Assembly: GCF_024622195.1 (NCBI RefSeq)
Contig: NZ_JANKBI010000013.1
Coordinates: forward strand, 118,207 to 182,206
Length of the DNA stretch: 64,000 nt
Source: Murimonas intestini
GTDB taxonomy: Bacteria; Bacillota; Clostridia; Lachnospirales; Lachnospiraceae
Direction: 5' to 3'
The notes beneath the pieces are model-generated. The model did not search any database. It saw only the letters and a list, made by a program, of their open reading frames with translations, and was not told where the DNA came from. Shown in pieces: positions 42,892 to 51,662 of this stretch. How positions within the stretch are numbered: position 1 is the stretch's first letter; every line of letters starts with the position of its first letter. The position numbers and the translations under genes were made by a program.

Positions 42892-44778
42892 TTATTTATC
42901 CACACTGGCTTTTCTTTTCAATACAATAGCTATGCCTGCACCCGAAATAAGCAATACTGCCAGATATAATCCCAGCGGTGTCTCATCCCCTGTCTTAGGG
43001 GTAGCTGACGGTTTTTCCGTCTGTTTTACCGCCGGCTTTTCTGTCGGTTTCTCCGTTGGTTTTTCTGTCGGCTTTTCTGTCGGTTTTTCTGTTGGAGCCT
43101 CTGTAGGCGCTTCCGTTGGAGTCTCAGTCTCTTTCACAACGTCTTCGATAGTAAAATCAATGCCTTCGGTTCCCGAAGCCGGTATTGTCAGTTCGCCGGC
43201 ATCCAGCGTCTGCTTGCCGTCCTTTCCCGCAATTGCAATATTATATGCACCCGCAGGAAGCAGAGACATGTAATTTCCCTGGTCATCCGTCATAACCTCA
43301 GCGACCACCCCGCCCGTGGCCTTATCTGTGATTTTAATCACTGCCGGCAGGTCGCTGCCATTGACCTTTCCGCCGACCCGGCACAGAGTGACGTCCTGTG
43401 AAGAAACCGGCACCGACTGAGGCGCTTCGTCTGTCACAGGTATGTACGCTTCAATAATATAAGCCGTGTTTTCTGTAAGGCCTGCGAAAGTAATCTGGCC
43501 CTCTGTTGTATCCGCGTCACCTTCCCCGCCGTCAAAAAGCCAGTCAGCAGCGGTCTGGCCGTCTGTTGTCAAGACTCTGTAAACATGTCCGCTTTCCGCC
43601 CTGATGGTCAATGACGTATCATCCCTGGCTGTCACTGCCGGCGCTATTGCAGCCGGCCGGGCAGCTACGGGCAATTGCTGAACATCGCTGGCAAATTCAG
43701 TGCTTGACGTATCTTGTGAAATATCAAGTGTTGTGCCGTACCAGACTTCCTGGACCGGTACATTTCCATTAGCATCAGCTGTATATGTTGTTCCGTTAAT
43801 CGTATATGAAACACCTGCGGCCAGCCCTGTCAGCTTCTTATTCGGGTAATTGGCTGCCGCCTGCGGTACCACCGCCTTAACTACAGGCAGCAACTGTGCG
43901 TCACTGTCCACATAATTGTCATCCACAGCCGTCTTTACAATGGAAATCCCCATACCTTTCCATCCGTCATCAGCCGCAATATTTCCGTCAGCGTCGGCCG
44001 TATATGGAGTTCCGTTAATCATATATGCAGCGCCTGGTTCAAAGCCTGTAAGGACGCCGTTCATATAATCCACCTGAGCCATAGGTACAGCCTCTTTGCC
44101 GCGCATGTCAAAATTTACAGATACTCCGCCAACATCCAGCGTTACTGTAACATCATCCGGGAAATTCACCTGGTCATCCAGGAAGGTGAAATTCGTTACC
44201 TGATAGTCCAGACCCTGATCCGAGACAACAATATGTACATTCAGGTCTGAATTGGTAATCGTATTTGCCCCTGGCCCGGGTGCATAGGTATCACTCTCCG
44301 AAACGAGAATATTTTGTTCAGTAAAATTTACAGTGCCTACGGAGTACAGATAGTAAGGGCCTGCATTCTGAGCGCCTCCATAATTACAATAATAACGCCA
44401 TGCCCCTTCATCCGTACTGTAAAACAGGTGTCCATCATCGCAGCTGTCAAACTGCGAATCCCTCTGTATAACATTTACCGGATACCCATCCCCGTATGTG
44501 CCGGAGCCGTAAGTTGCATTTTCCTTATCCCCTGTCACTTCCAGCTCAGCGCTCAGTATGTCACTTGGAAAGTTCACGCTTGCAAAGCTCATGTCCTCCA
44601 AATTACCGTTCGTACTAATGTAAATATTGCCCGCACTCAACGTATCACTACTGTTTTTCAGGAGCTGATAATACATTACACCTCCCCCGTCTGCATAGGC
44701 CGGAATTTTTGTTCCCAAAAGACCCATCACAATGAGACAACACATCATTAATGCAGCCACTGACTTTTTACTTTTCAT
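42892..44778 (-). CDS. Cell-wall-anchored surface protein with Pro-rich stalk
   Basis: ATG 44778 follows AGGAGAG; upstream frame lacks a site. The 628-residue protein has a signal peptide ending near KIPAYADGG, a beta-rich N-terminal part, two short repeats of the type TPYTADADGN/TTYTADANGN, a fibronectin-like region (TENTAYIIEAYIP), and a carboxypeptidase-regulatory/Cna_B-like domain (DQGNYMSLLPAGAYNIAI). A PTEK-repeat stalk follows (554-581), then a sorting signal TPKTG (593-597), hydrophobic segment and RK tail. The Leu of LPxTG is replaced by Thr, as in several clostridial sortase substrates. Likely a sortase-linked surface protein; ligand unknown. Confidence 0.8.
   Translation of the reverse strand: MKSKKSVAALMMCCLIVMGLLGTKIPAYADGGGVMYYQLLKNSSDTLSAGNIYISTNGNLEDMSFASVNFPSDILSAELEVTGDKENATYGSGTYGDGYPVNVIQRDSQFDSCDDGHLFYSTDEGAWRYYCNYGGAQNAGPYYLYSVGTVNFTEQNILVSESDTYAPGPGANTITNSDLNVHIVVSDQGLDYQVTNFTFLDDQVNFPDDVTVTLDVGGVSVNFDMRGKEAVPMAQVDYMNGVLTGFEPGAAYMINGTPYTADADGNIAADDGWKGMGISIVKTAVDDNYVDSDAQLLPVVKAVVPQAAANYPNKKLTGLAAGVSYTINGTTYTADANGNVPVQEVWYGTTLDISQDTSSTEFASDVQQLPVAARPAAIAPAVTARDDTSLTIRAESGHVYRVLTTDGQTAADWLFDGGEGDADTTEGQITFAGLTENTAYIIEAYIPVTDEAPQSVPVSSQDVTLCRVGGKVNGSDLPAVIKITDKATGGVVAEVMTDDQGNYMSLLPAGAYNIAIAGKDGKQTLDAGELTIPASGTEGIDFTIEDVVKETETPTEAPTEAPTEKPTEKPTEKPTEKPTEKPAVKQTEKPSATPKTGDETPLGLYLAVLLISGAGIAIVLKRKASVDK
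43036..43119 (-). repeat. PTEx tetrapeptide repeat in the surface protein
   Basis: Seven in-frame 12-bp units coding PTEA (two) and PTEK (five) form the wall-spanning stalk before the sorting signal. Such repeats change length by slippage. Confidence 0.85.
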
Positions 44779-44884
44779 TTTTTCTTCTCTCCTCTCCGTT
44801 TTTTTGTATAACAGGTAATTATAAAACTCCAAACACTATATTATTGCGGTATTTTTGATGTAGTTCCTGATGCTTCAAATTCAC

Positions 44885-44905
44885 TGTATCTGTCTTTCAG
44901 ATACA
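44885..44905. repeat. Hairpin upstream of the surface protein gene
   Basis: TGTATCTG (44885-44892) and CAGATACA (44898-44905) form an 8-bp stem with a 5-base loop about 107 bp upstream of the surface protein start. It may be regulatory; no T-run follows on either strand. Confidence 0.4.
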
Positions 44906-44991
44906 CAGAATTAAACATCAATTTTATTATACGACAGGGTTCTGACACCACACTGACAAATATTCTGCATTTATTTTCTTCCCATAAATAT

Positions 44992-45021
44992 AAAATGCGG
45001 AGCAGTTCCCCGCTCCGCATC
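44992..45021 (-). terminator. Terminator of the spmA transcript
   Basis: ATGCGGAGC (44996-45004) and GCTCCGCAT (45013-45021) form a 9-bp stem; the minus strand continues TTTTATATTTA. It starts 23 bp after the spmA stop. Confidence 0.85.
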
Positions 45022-45044
45022 ACACTACTCATATACAATTTTCT

Positions 45045-45659
45045 TTATTCTCTCCGCCTTCTCTCCATCACCTTGCAGAATATTATTCCCACCACAGTAC
45101 TTACAAGAGTGGCCACAATGGATGGGCCTACAATGGACGTGGGATTTGCGCTCCCATACTGGCTCCTGTAGGCAATAATGTTTACCGGTATCAGCTGCAG
45201 TGATGAAATATTCAGGATAAGAAATGTACACATGGATCTGCTGGCAATATCCGGCGCCCTCTTTTTAGTATTGCCCAGTTTTCTGCATTCTTCCACATTC
45301 AGCTCTTCCAGCGCCTCCATAGCCTCTAGTCCTGCAGGCGTGGCTGCCCAGCCCAGGCCCAGGAAATTGGCAATAATGTTTGTGGTAATATGCTCCTGCG
45401 CCGGATGCCCGTCCGGCACATCAGGAAACATGAATCTGATGAATGGCCTGATTTTCTTTGACATACTCTGTATCAGGCCTGCATCCCTTGCAATTTCCAT
45501 AATGCCGACCCACAGTGACATCACACCCACCATGGTAATGCAAAGAGTGACTGCTTCTTTGGAAGAAGAAAGCGCCGCATCTGTAACAGCCTGCATATTC
45601 CCTGTAATAGCTCCATAGATGATCCCTATGAGGATCATACTGCCCCAGAGGTAATTCAT
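45045..45659 (-). CDS. spmA: Spore maturation protein A
   Basis: ATG 45659 follows CTGGAGG and begins MNYLWGSMILIGIIYG, the usual SpmA start; the frame upstream is not supported. The 204-residue membrane protein has the nucleoside-recognition (Gate) fold: TLCITMVGVMSLWVGIMEI, NIIANFLGLGWAATPAGLEAM, and FLILNISSLQLIPVNIIAYR. SpmA works with SpmB in dehydration of the spore core. Here it is directly followed by a terminator and no spmB, which is usually the next gene. It lies 89 bp after rsmI. Confidence 0.9.
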   Translation of the reverse strand: MNYLWGSMILIGIIYGAITGNMQAVTDAALSSSKEAVTLCITMVGVMSLWVGIMEIARDAGLIQSMSKKIRPFIRFMFPDVPDGHPAQEHITTNIIANFLGLGWAATPAGLEAMEALEELNVEECRKLGNTKKRAPDIASRSMCTFLILNISSLQLIPVNIIAYRSQYGSANPTSIVGPSIVATLVSTVVGIIFCKVMERRRRE

Positions 45660-45748
45660 AAAGCCCTCCAGTATTCCATTCTCTTTACAGACTATGCTGT
45701 TTCCGGCGTGTCTATTCCACGTCAAACAGCCATCCGGCAAACTGCCGC

Positions 45749-46585
45749 TTACAGCAGGGCCTGATACACATCACGTTTGCTGATTCCCCTGTCTGCGGCC
45801 ACCTTTTTCATGGCTTCCTTCCTGTCTATGCCTTCATCAAGATACATCTGCATATGCTCCGGGACAGTAAACTTGTCCCAGTGCCGGATCTGCTCTTCCT
45901 TGATGGTCTCACGGCTCTTTCCCTCAATTACCAGGACGCATTCACCCTTTGGCTCATTTTCCTCATAGTAGGCAGCAGCCCCGCCAAGTGTTGTGGAAAA
46001 TGCAGTCTCATGCTTCTTAGTCAGCTCCCTGCATACGCTCATACGCCTGTCTCCAAGCCTCCCATACAGCTCTTTTAATGTCTTGACAAGCCTGTGGGGC
46101 GCTTCATATACGATGATGGTTCTTGTCTCTTCTTCCAGTTCCTTTAAGATATCCTGCCTCTCCTTTTTATCAGACGGCAGAAAAGCCTCAAAGCAGAATC
46201 GCCTTGTCCCGAGTCCCGACAGGGTCAGCGCTGTGACACAGGCACATGCGCCGGGCAGAGATGTCACCTCAATCCCTTCCTCATAGCAGATCCTTACCAG
46301 GTCCTCACCGGGATCTGAAATTCCCGGCGTCCCTGCATCTGTGATAAGCGCCACGTTCATCCCGCCCTTCATCTTGTCTGCCAGATAATGGGCCTTTTCT
46401 ATTTTGTTATATTCATGGTAGCTGGTCATAGGTGTATGGATATCAAAATGGTTCAGCAGCTTAATACTGTTCCTTGTATCCTCGGCAGCTATCAGATCCA
46501 CCTCTTTCAAAGTACGCAGTACACGCATGGTAATATCCTCCAGGTTCCCTATAGGTGTAGCGCATAAATATAATTTTCCCTGCAT
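45749..46585 (-). CDS. rsmI: 16S rRNA 2'-O-methyltransferase RsmI
   Basis: ATG 46585 follows GAGGAGG; the upstream frame has no such site. The 278-residue protein has the tetrapyrrole-methylase fold with LYLCATPIGNLEDITMR, the motif AEDTRNS, ALITDAGTPGISDPG, and the AFLPSDKKER region. It methylates the ribose of cytidine 1402 of 16S rRNA using S-adenosylmethionine. Neighbours trmN6, ricT and holB match the Bacillus yabC region. Confidence 0.94.
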   Translation of the reverse strand: MQGKLYLCATPIGNLEDITMRVLRTLKEVDLIAAEDTRNSIKLLNHFDIHTPMTSYHEYNKIEKAHYLADKMKGGMNVALITDAGTPGISDPGEDLVRICYEEGIEVTSLPGACACVTALTLSGLGTRRFCFEAFLPSDKKERQDILKELEEETRTIIVYEAPHRLVKTLKELYGRLGDRRMSVCRELTKKHETAFSTTLGGAAAYYEENEPKGECVLVIEGKSRETIKEEQIRHWDKFTVPEHMQMYLDEGIDRKEAMKKVAADRGISKRDVYQALL

Positions 46586-46604
46586 GTCTGCCTCCTCTGG
46601 TATA

Positions 46605-47342
46605 TTAATATCCATATACGTCGTAGATCTCATCTGTATACACTCCCGGTTCCCTGTATACAATCAGCGGTTTCTCAACAGTTATCCTGGGCCTTCCTCC
46701 CCTGTGTGCTTCTATCAGGACCATATTTGGCTCCTTATCCGCAAACGGATAAACCAGTCTCATTCTCTTGGGTTCCAGCTTGTAACCAGTCAGCGTGCAC
46801 ATTATCTCCGACAGCCTGAAAGGCCTGTGCACCATAAAAAACCTGCCTCCCGGGCGCAGAAGCTTGGCGGCCTGCCTCACCACATCGTCAAGCGTGCACA
46901 GAACCTCATGGCGGGCTATGGCTTTTGGCAGATCAGGATTTACAAGTCCATGGCTGCCTGTCATATAGGGAGGATTACTTGTTATAACGTCAAAAGAAGC
47001 CGCTGGAAATATCTTATCGGCCTCTTTTATATCCCCACAGACAATGGAAATCTTTTCTTCCAGATGGTTGTAGGCCACACTGCGCCTGGCCATATCAGCA
47101 CTTTCTTTCTGTATCTCCAGACCTGTAAAATGCTTTCCCTTTGTCTTGGCTTCCAGCAGAATGGGAATGATACCTGTTCCTGTCCCCAGATCCAGCACGC
47201 TCTCCCCCTCCTTTACCGAAGCAAAGCCGGAGAGCAGCACCGCATCCATACCAAAACAGAATTTCTTCTCATCCTGTATGATTTTATATCCGTTTCTGTT
47301 AAGTTCATCCAGGCGCTCGCCCGGATGCAGCTCAATCGTCAT
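46605..47342 (-). CDS. trmN6: tRNA1(Val) A37 N6-methyltransferase-like protein
   Basis: A 245-residue class I methyltransferase: SAM-binding motif VLDLGTGTGIIP (49-60), acidic GLEIQKE and the catalytic NPPY (123-126) of amino-methyltransferases. It corresponds to YfiC/TrmN6 (YabB in Bacillus), which methylates adenine 37 of tRNA1-Val. Starts 11 bp inside the ricT 3' end, so coupled. Confidence 0.92.
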   Translation of the reverse strand: MTIELHPGERLDELNRNGYKIIQDEKKFCFGMDAVLLSGFASVKEGESVLDLGTGTGIIPILLEAKTKGKHFTGLEIQKESADMARRSVAYNHLEEKISIVCGDIKEADKIFPAASFDVITSNPPYMTGSHGLVNPDLPKAIARHEVLCTLDDVVRQAAKLLRPGGRFFMVHRPFRLSEIMCTLTGYKLEPKRMRLVYPFADKEPNMVLIEAHRGGRPRITVEKPLIVYREPGVYTDEIYDVYGY

Positions 47343-48258
47343 CTAATTTTGATTTCCCTTCCTTTTTCTCAAGCGCTTCCAGCTCTTTTAATTCTCTCTC
47401 TTCTTTGCTGAGCTGGGCCTGCCCGCCCTTCTTGTCCTTCTTCTTTCTTGGTTTGAACTTCAGATCATTTACTGAGTATTCACGCAGTTCCTTCTCATCC
47501 TCCACATCCACCAGAACCTTGACCTGCTGCCGGAGCACGCTCACACTCTGTACTTCCCCTTTAAGGCCGTCATCTGTGATCACAGAGTCACCCAGTCCGG
47601 GAAGCCTTCCATTGAGGTATTCATAAGTCTCTTCCTCATTCTTCAGGCAGCACATCAGCCTTCCGCACACACCTGATATCTTTGTGGGATTTAATGAGAG
47701 ATTCTGCTCCTTAGCCATCTTGATAGATACTGGAGCAAACTCTGAGAGGTAGGTATGGCAGCAGAGAGGTCTGCCGCAGATGCCGATCCCTCCGATGATC
47801 TTTGTCTCATCCCTGACTCCTATCTGGCGAAGCTCGATCCTTGTCTTAAACACAGCAGCCAGATCCTTTACAAGATCCCTGAAATCAATCCTGCCATCTG
47901 CCGTAAAATAAAACAGCACCTTATTATTGTCAAAGGTGTATTCAGCATCAATGAGCTTCATTTCCAGCTTATGCTTCTGGATCTTCTCCCGGCAGATGCG
48001 CATGGCATCCTTTTCCTTCTCCCTGTTCCTGGCAGCTTTTGCATCATCCTCGGCATTTGCCACACGAATGACAGCCTTCAGGGGCTGGATCACCTTCTTA
48101 TCCTCAACCTCCTGGACACGGCCGACAACACTTCCGTATTCGATGCCTCTTGCCGTCTCCACTATAACATGGTCATCAGGTTTTATCTGAAAATGCTTGG
48201 GGTCAAAATAATAAACCTTCCCTGCATTCCGAAATCTTACTCCTACAATTTTTATCAT
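47332..48258 (-). CDS. ricT: RicT/YaaT PSP1-domain protein
   Basis: The 308-residue protein has the PSP1 domain and the six conserved cysteines C161, C166, C167, C198, C203, C204 (CGRPLCC and CGRLMCC) that bind iron-sulfur clusters in the RicAFT complex. That complex modulates RNase Y-dependent mRNA processing and, in Bacillus, sporulation and competence. The Lys-rich tail is typical. It lies 3 bp after holB, as in Bacillus. Confidence 0.94.
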   Translation of the reverse strand: MIKIVGVRFRNAGKVYYFDPKHFQIKPDDHVIVETARGIEYGSVVGRVQEVEDKKVIQPLKAVIRVANAEDDAKAARNREKEKDAMRICREKIQKHKLEMKLIDAEYTFDNNKVLFYFTADGRIDFRDLVKDLAAVFKTRIELRQIGVRDETKIIGGIGICGRPLCCHTYLSEFAPVSIKMAKEQNLSLNPTKISGVCGRLMCCLKNEEETYEYLNGRLPGLGDSVITDDGLKGEVQSVSVLRQQVKVLVDVEDEKELREYSVNDLKFKPRKKKDKKGGQAQLSKEERELKELEALEKKEGKSKLDDD

Positions 48259-48261
48259 TAC

Positions 48262-49251
48262 TTAATTCTCCTTTATTAAGAGGAACAACAATCCTATTAC
48301 AAGCTCAAAATTTACGTTAGCATTAAGTCTGGTCTTTGCTTTCTGGAGGGCCTTCAGTATCTCTTCAATCCCCTCATAAGAGCTGATATTGGCCTGATCT
48401 GAAATGGACTGGGCCTGATCCTTAAAGATAAGCCCGTCTATATCCTTTGTCGCCTTAAAATAAAGCACATCCCGGTACCATACCGCCAGAAAATCCAGGA
48501 AGTCCTGTACTTCCAGCTTAAATTCTGAGATACCTTTCATATGGCTCATAATATCACTCATATCCATCTTTCTGACATTCTTTAAAAGATGGAGGGCTGC
48601 TGCCCTTATCTCATTAAAACTGTCGGAAGAAGCCAGCTGCACCGCTTTTCCTATATTTCCCTGCGCAAATGCCACACACACATCAGCCTGATAATCAGGT
48701 ACCTGAACATGCTCCATGAGGTATTTCTTTACCTCTTCATCCGGCACTGGTTTCATGGAAAGCGTCACACACCGTGACAGGATAGTCGGCAGCATAGAAG
48801 ATACATTTCCTGCCAGCAGAAGGATGACGGCATATGACGGCGGCTCTTCAATTGTCTTGAGCAGGGCATTCTGGGCCTGCACAGTCATCTTATCAGCGTC
48901 ATTCACAATATAGACCTTATACTTGCTGCTGTAAGGCTTTATCAGCACATCTCCCACCAGCTGCTCCCTGATCTCCTCAACACCAATACTGTTGGGTTTT
49001 TCATGTGTCACATATATAATATCAGGGTGATTCCTGCTCTCCGCCTGCTTACAGGCGTGACAGATACCGCATGCATCCGTCTGACCCTGCTCACACTGCA
49101 GTGTCTGCGCAAAAGCTGTCGCTATTGTCCTCTTCCCTGATCCTTTTTCACCTGCCAGAATGTAAGCGTGGGAAATCTTATCCATCTTTATTGCATTCTG
49201 AAAGTGTTCTATGATCTGTCCGTGTCCTACTATATCTCTAAATCCAGGCAT
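48262..49251 (-). CDS. holB: DNA polymerase III delta-prime subunit
   Basis: The 329-residue clamp-loader subunit has a Walker A-like GEKGSGKRT (34-42) and a zinc-binding set C53, C61, C64, C67, an SRC-like motif (ILSRCVTLSM) and a helical C-terminal collar domain. It helps load the sliding clamp during replication. The gene sits with ricT downstream, the standard Firmicutes arrangement. Confidence 0.93.
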   Translation of the reverse strand: MPGFRDIVGHGQIIEHFQNAIKMDKISHAYILAGEKGSGKRTIATAFAQTLQCEQGQTDACGICHACKQAESRNHPDIIYVTHEKPNSIGVEEIREQLVGDVLIKPYSSKYKVYIVNDADKMTVQAQNALLKTIEEPPSYAVILLLAGNVSSMLPTILSRCVTLSMKPVPDEEVKKYLMEHVQVPDYQADVCVAFAQGNIGKAVQLASSDSFNEIRAAALHLLKNVRKMDMSDIMSHMKGISEFKLEVQDFLDFLAVWYRDVLYFKATKDIDGLIFKDQAQSISDQANISSYEGIEEILKALQKAKTRLNANVNFELVIGLLFLLIKEN

Positions 49252-49320
49252 CGTATCACCCCTTTATATCTGATTCAACCACGCTGTACGTGATTTGCTG
49301 CTGTCATTATAGCATAGTTT

Positions 49321-49926
49321 TTATAACAGAACCAGCCCTTTTATATGCTTGATATAGGACGCGGCCTCCTCAATGCATATCTCCCGGTCCCCGTCGTTGC
49401 AGAACCTTTTTTCAATTTGGGCCTTTCTGATGTTTTCCTCAGAAAAGTCCCGGCTGTCTGCCAGAAAACGCCTGCACATTTCCTCATAGTCAGGGTTCGC
49501 CTGCTTCCGTTCCCTCTTCAGTGCACGCTCCAGCCTGTTGTCATCAGATACCTCTATATAAATTGGAACCAGCATGTCAGCTCCAAAATATTCCTGCAGC
49601 TTTTCATAAGACACGAGCGTACCGATCGCCAGATAATCATGGCGCTCCAGATCGATCTGGCCGTCATCCACAGTGGCATATTTCCATATACCCTGTACAG
49701 TATGGTAGGCCCTCATCTCAATAATTCTGTCCGCCCGCTCAAATTCATGCAGCTTTTCTTCGTCCACAAAGTGGTACTGTACACCGTCAGTCTCCTTTGC
49801 CCTTATGGGCCTTGTGGTATATAATATTATATTTTTAAGTCCCAGCTCATCCCTGTTTATAAGCTCCTCAAAAATAGTATCCTTTCCCGATGAGCTCTTG
49901 CCCATCACATAAAATATCCTACCCAT
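49321..49926 (-). CDS. Guanylate kinase-like nucleotide kinase
   Basis: A 201-residue P-loop kinase with Walker A GKSSSGKDT (9-17) and guanylate-kinase motifs YTTRPIRAKETDGVQYHFV. The C-terminal half has the helical lid (RLERALKRERKQ) and ends IEEAASYIKHIKG. It probably phosphorylates GMP or a related nucleotide. It occupies the position of thymidylate kinase (tmk) in the Bacillus yaaO-tmk-holB region but lacks tmk features. Another gmk gene elsewhere would imply a specialised role. Confidence 0.85.
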   Translation of the reverse strand: MGRIFYVMGKSSSGKDTIFEELINRDELGLKNIILYTTRPIRAKETDGVQYHFVDEEKLHEFERADRIIEMRAYHTVQGIWKYATVDDGQIDLERHDYLAIGTLVSYEKLQEYFGADMLVPIYIEVSDDNRLERALKRERKQANPDYEEMCRRFLADSRDFSEENIRKAQIEKRFCNDGDREICIEEAASYIKHIKGLVLL

Positions 49927-49969
49927 AACACCTCATACTTTCCGCGTGCCCAAGTCTCTCCTGCTTCCT

Positions 49970-51418
49970 TCAGCAGCGCTCCAGCACCTCTATCGATTCA
50001 GCTTCATAGTCAGAGCACCCCTGTATGCTGTGCCCCAGCTTTTTATATTGTAATACTTTCTCTATAAACTCACCACTTATTTTTTCTCCAGGCACGATCA
50101 GCGGTATTCCGGGGGGATACAGATACATGTACTCGGCAGATATCTCTCCTTCACTTTCCTGCAGCATCAGCCGTTTTCTTCTGTACCCATCGTCACCGCG
50201 CCCTGCGGCCTTCCATATGGGAAGCACAGCTATATTTTCAGGCAGGCCGTCCTCCTTCTGACAGCATCCTGACTCCTGAAGATCAGTCTCCCAAATATGG
50301 GGCACTTCTTCATCAATACTGTAAAGAGCCCGTACAAGCCGGTCATAGCCTTCCCTGGTGTCCATGACAGAAGTCATTGCCAGAGCATATCTGCCCGCGG
50401 CCATCTCCAGCCAGAGGCCATACTCACACCGCAGACGTTCATAGAGTTCATTTCCCGGGATTTTTCCCTTTATGTCTGATATTATGATCTTAGACATGTC
50501 CACATCATAAATATCTGCCCGCCTCTCAATATCTGCCACACGTATCCTGTGAAGCGCCTGTGCCCTTTCCCTGAATTCCTTCAGCCTCTTTACATAGCTT
50601 TCAAACAGCTCTTCCCCTCTCTCCCGAAGAAGGCCCACACATGAGTCCATGCTGGCCATAAGTACATAAGACGGGCTGCTTGTCTGGTATATCCCCAGAT
50701 AATCCCTCAGGGCCGCCCTGTCTGCAAGTTTTCCATTTACATGTACAAGAGCTGTCTGTGTCAGGCACGGAAGCGTCTTATGAAGACTGTGTATAACAAT
50801 ATCAGCGCCCTGCTTTACAGAACTCTCCGGAAAATATTCATGAAAGCCAAAGTGTGCCCCGTGAGCCTCATCCACTATCAGAGGTACATGATGTCTGTGC
50901 GCCGCCTCAGCTATTCCTCCTACATCAGATACTATGCCGTCATAAGTGGGTGAAGTGATAAATACCGCCCTGATATCCGGATACTTTATCAACATCTCCT
51001 CCACTTTTTCAGGAAGTAATCCACCATTTATCCCCAGCTGCCCCACCTTTTGTGGATAAATATATGTAACCTTCAGCTGCCTGAGGAAAACTGCATGGTA
51101 CGCCGCCTTATGGCAGTTCCTGGTCATGAGTATGCGGCTGCCGCAGAGTGCGCACGCCGATATGGCGCTCAGTATGCCTGCCGTACTTCCATTCACACAG
51201 AAATAAGTTTCCTCACTGCCATACAGATGTGCGGCGCGCTCTTCTGCCTCCTTTAATATCCCCTGTGCGTGATGAAGATTATCAAACCCTTCTATCTCCG
51301 TAATATCTATCTGATAAGGATTTTCAAAATCCATTCCCCGCCGCTTATGCCCCGGCATATGGAATGGGTATGCATCCGACTGTCCGAAGGATTTAAGCTT
51401 ATCATAGAGTAACTGCAT
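49970..51418 (-). CDS. Orn/Lys/Arg decarboxylase-family PLP enzyme
   Basis: The 482-residue protein has the short YaaO/SpeA-like form of group III decarboxylases: N-terminal PFHMPGHKRR, DITEIEGFDNLH, the PLP cofactor site DEAHG (183-187) and the Schiff-base Lys214 in HSLHKT. It should decarboxylate a basic amino acid. A neighbouring kinase gene and holB match its place in Bacillus. A strongly structured palindrome lies directly upstream. Confidence 0.9.
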   Translation of the reverse strand: MQLLYDKLKSFGQSDAYPFHMPGHKRRGMDFENPYQIDITEIEGFDNLHHAQGILKEAEERAAHLYGSEETYFCVNGSTAGILSAISACALCGSRILMTRNCHKAAYHAVFLRQLKVTYIYPQKVGQLGINGGLLPEKVEEMLIKYPDIRAVFITSPTYDGIVSDVGGIAEAAHRHHVPLIVDEAHGAHFGFHEYFPESSVKQGADIVIHSLHKTLPCLTQTALVHVNGKLADRAALRDYLGIYQTSSPSYVLMASMDSCVGLLRERGEELFESYVKRLKEFRERAQALHRIRVADIERRADIYDVDMSKIIISDIKGKIPGNELYERLRCEYGLWLEMAAGRYALAMTSVMDTREGYDRLVRALYSIDEEVPHIWETDLQESGCCQKEDGLPENIAVLPIWKAAGRGDDGYRRKRLMLQESEGEISAEYMYLYPPGIPLIVPGEKISGEFIEKVLQYKKLGHSIQGCSDYEAESIEVLERC

Positions 51419-51464
51419 AAAATTTCCTCCCTGCCGCTTCTCTCCAAATACTGTTTTTTATTCT

Positions 51465-51535
51465 AACTATTCAGTACCCTTGAATCATTTTTTTACGGTC
51501 TGTGCAGTAAATGCACAGACCTGCTGAATAGTTAC
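51465..51535. repeat. Nested palindromic element upstream of the decarboxylase gene
   Basis: TAACTATTCAG (51465-51475) and its exact inverse (51525-51535) enclose a 10-bp perfect hairpin GGTCTGTGCA/TGCACAGACC (51498-51507, 51513-51522) with a 5-base loop. The outer 11-bp inverted repeats are also perfect. No T-run follows, so it is not a plain terminator. Shape suggests a MITE-like element or an mRNA leader structure. Confidence 0.75.
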
Positions 51536-51572
51536 AATTTATTTTACAATATTTTTATGTAAAAAGATAGTA

Positions 51573-51612
51573 AAACCCGGCAGGAGCATATTGGCTGGCT
51601 CCTACCGGGTTT
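51573..51612 (-). terminator. Terminator after araD
   Basis: AAACCCGG-c-AGGAGC at 51573-51587 pairs with GGCTCCT-a-CCGGGTTT ending 51612; the minus strand continues TTTTACTATC. It lies 51 bp after the araD stop. Confidence 0.85.
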
Positions 51613-51662
51613 CTGTCCATACGCCGCTATTGCGCGGGGTGTTGCTGTTCACACACCGTTAG

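Noticed and set aside
42776..43273. Plus-strand open frame coding a Val-Gly-Phe-Ser repeat protein
   Set aside because: It is the antisense reading of the PTEK repeat of the surface protein gene, without a ribosome site.
44841..45038. 65-codon minus-strand frame between surface protein and spmA
   Set aside because: It overlaps the spmA terminator and the upstream hairpin, and has no ribosome site.
51630..51662. Possible third fragment of the fic-flanking repeat (GCGGGGTGTTGCTGTTCAC)
   Set aside because: Only short, partial similarity to the repeat ends; too little to call a copy.
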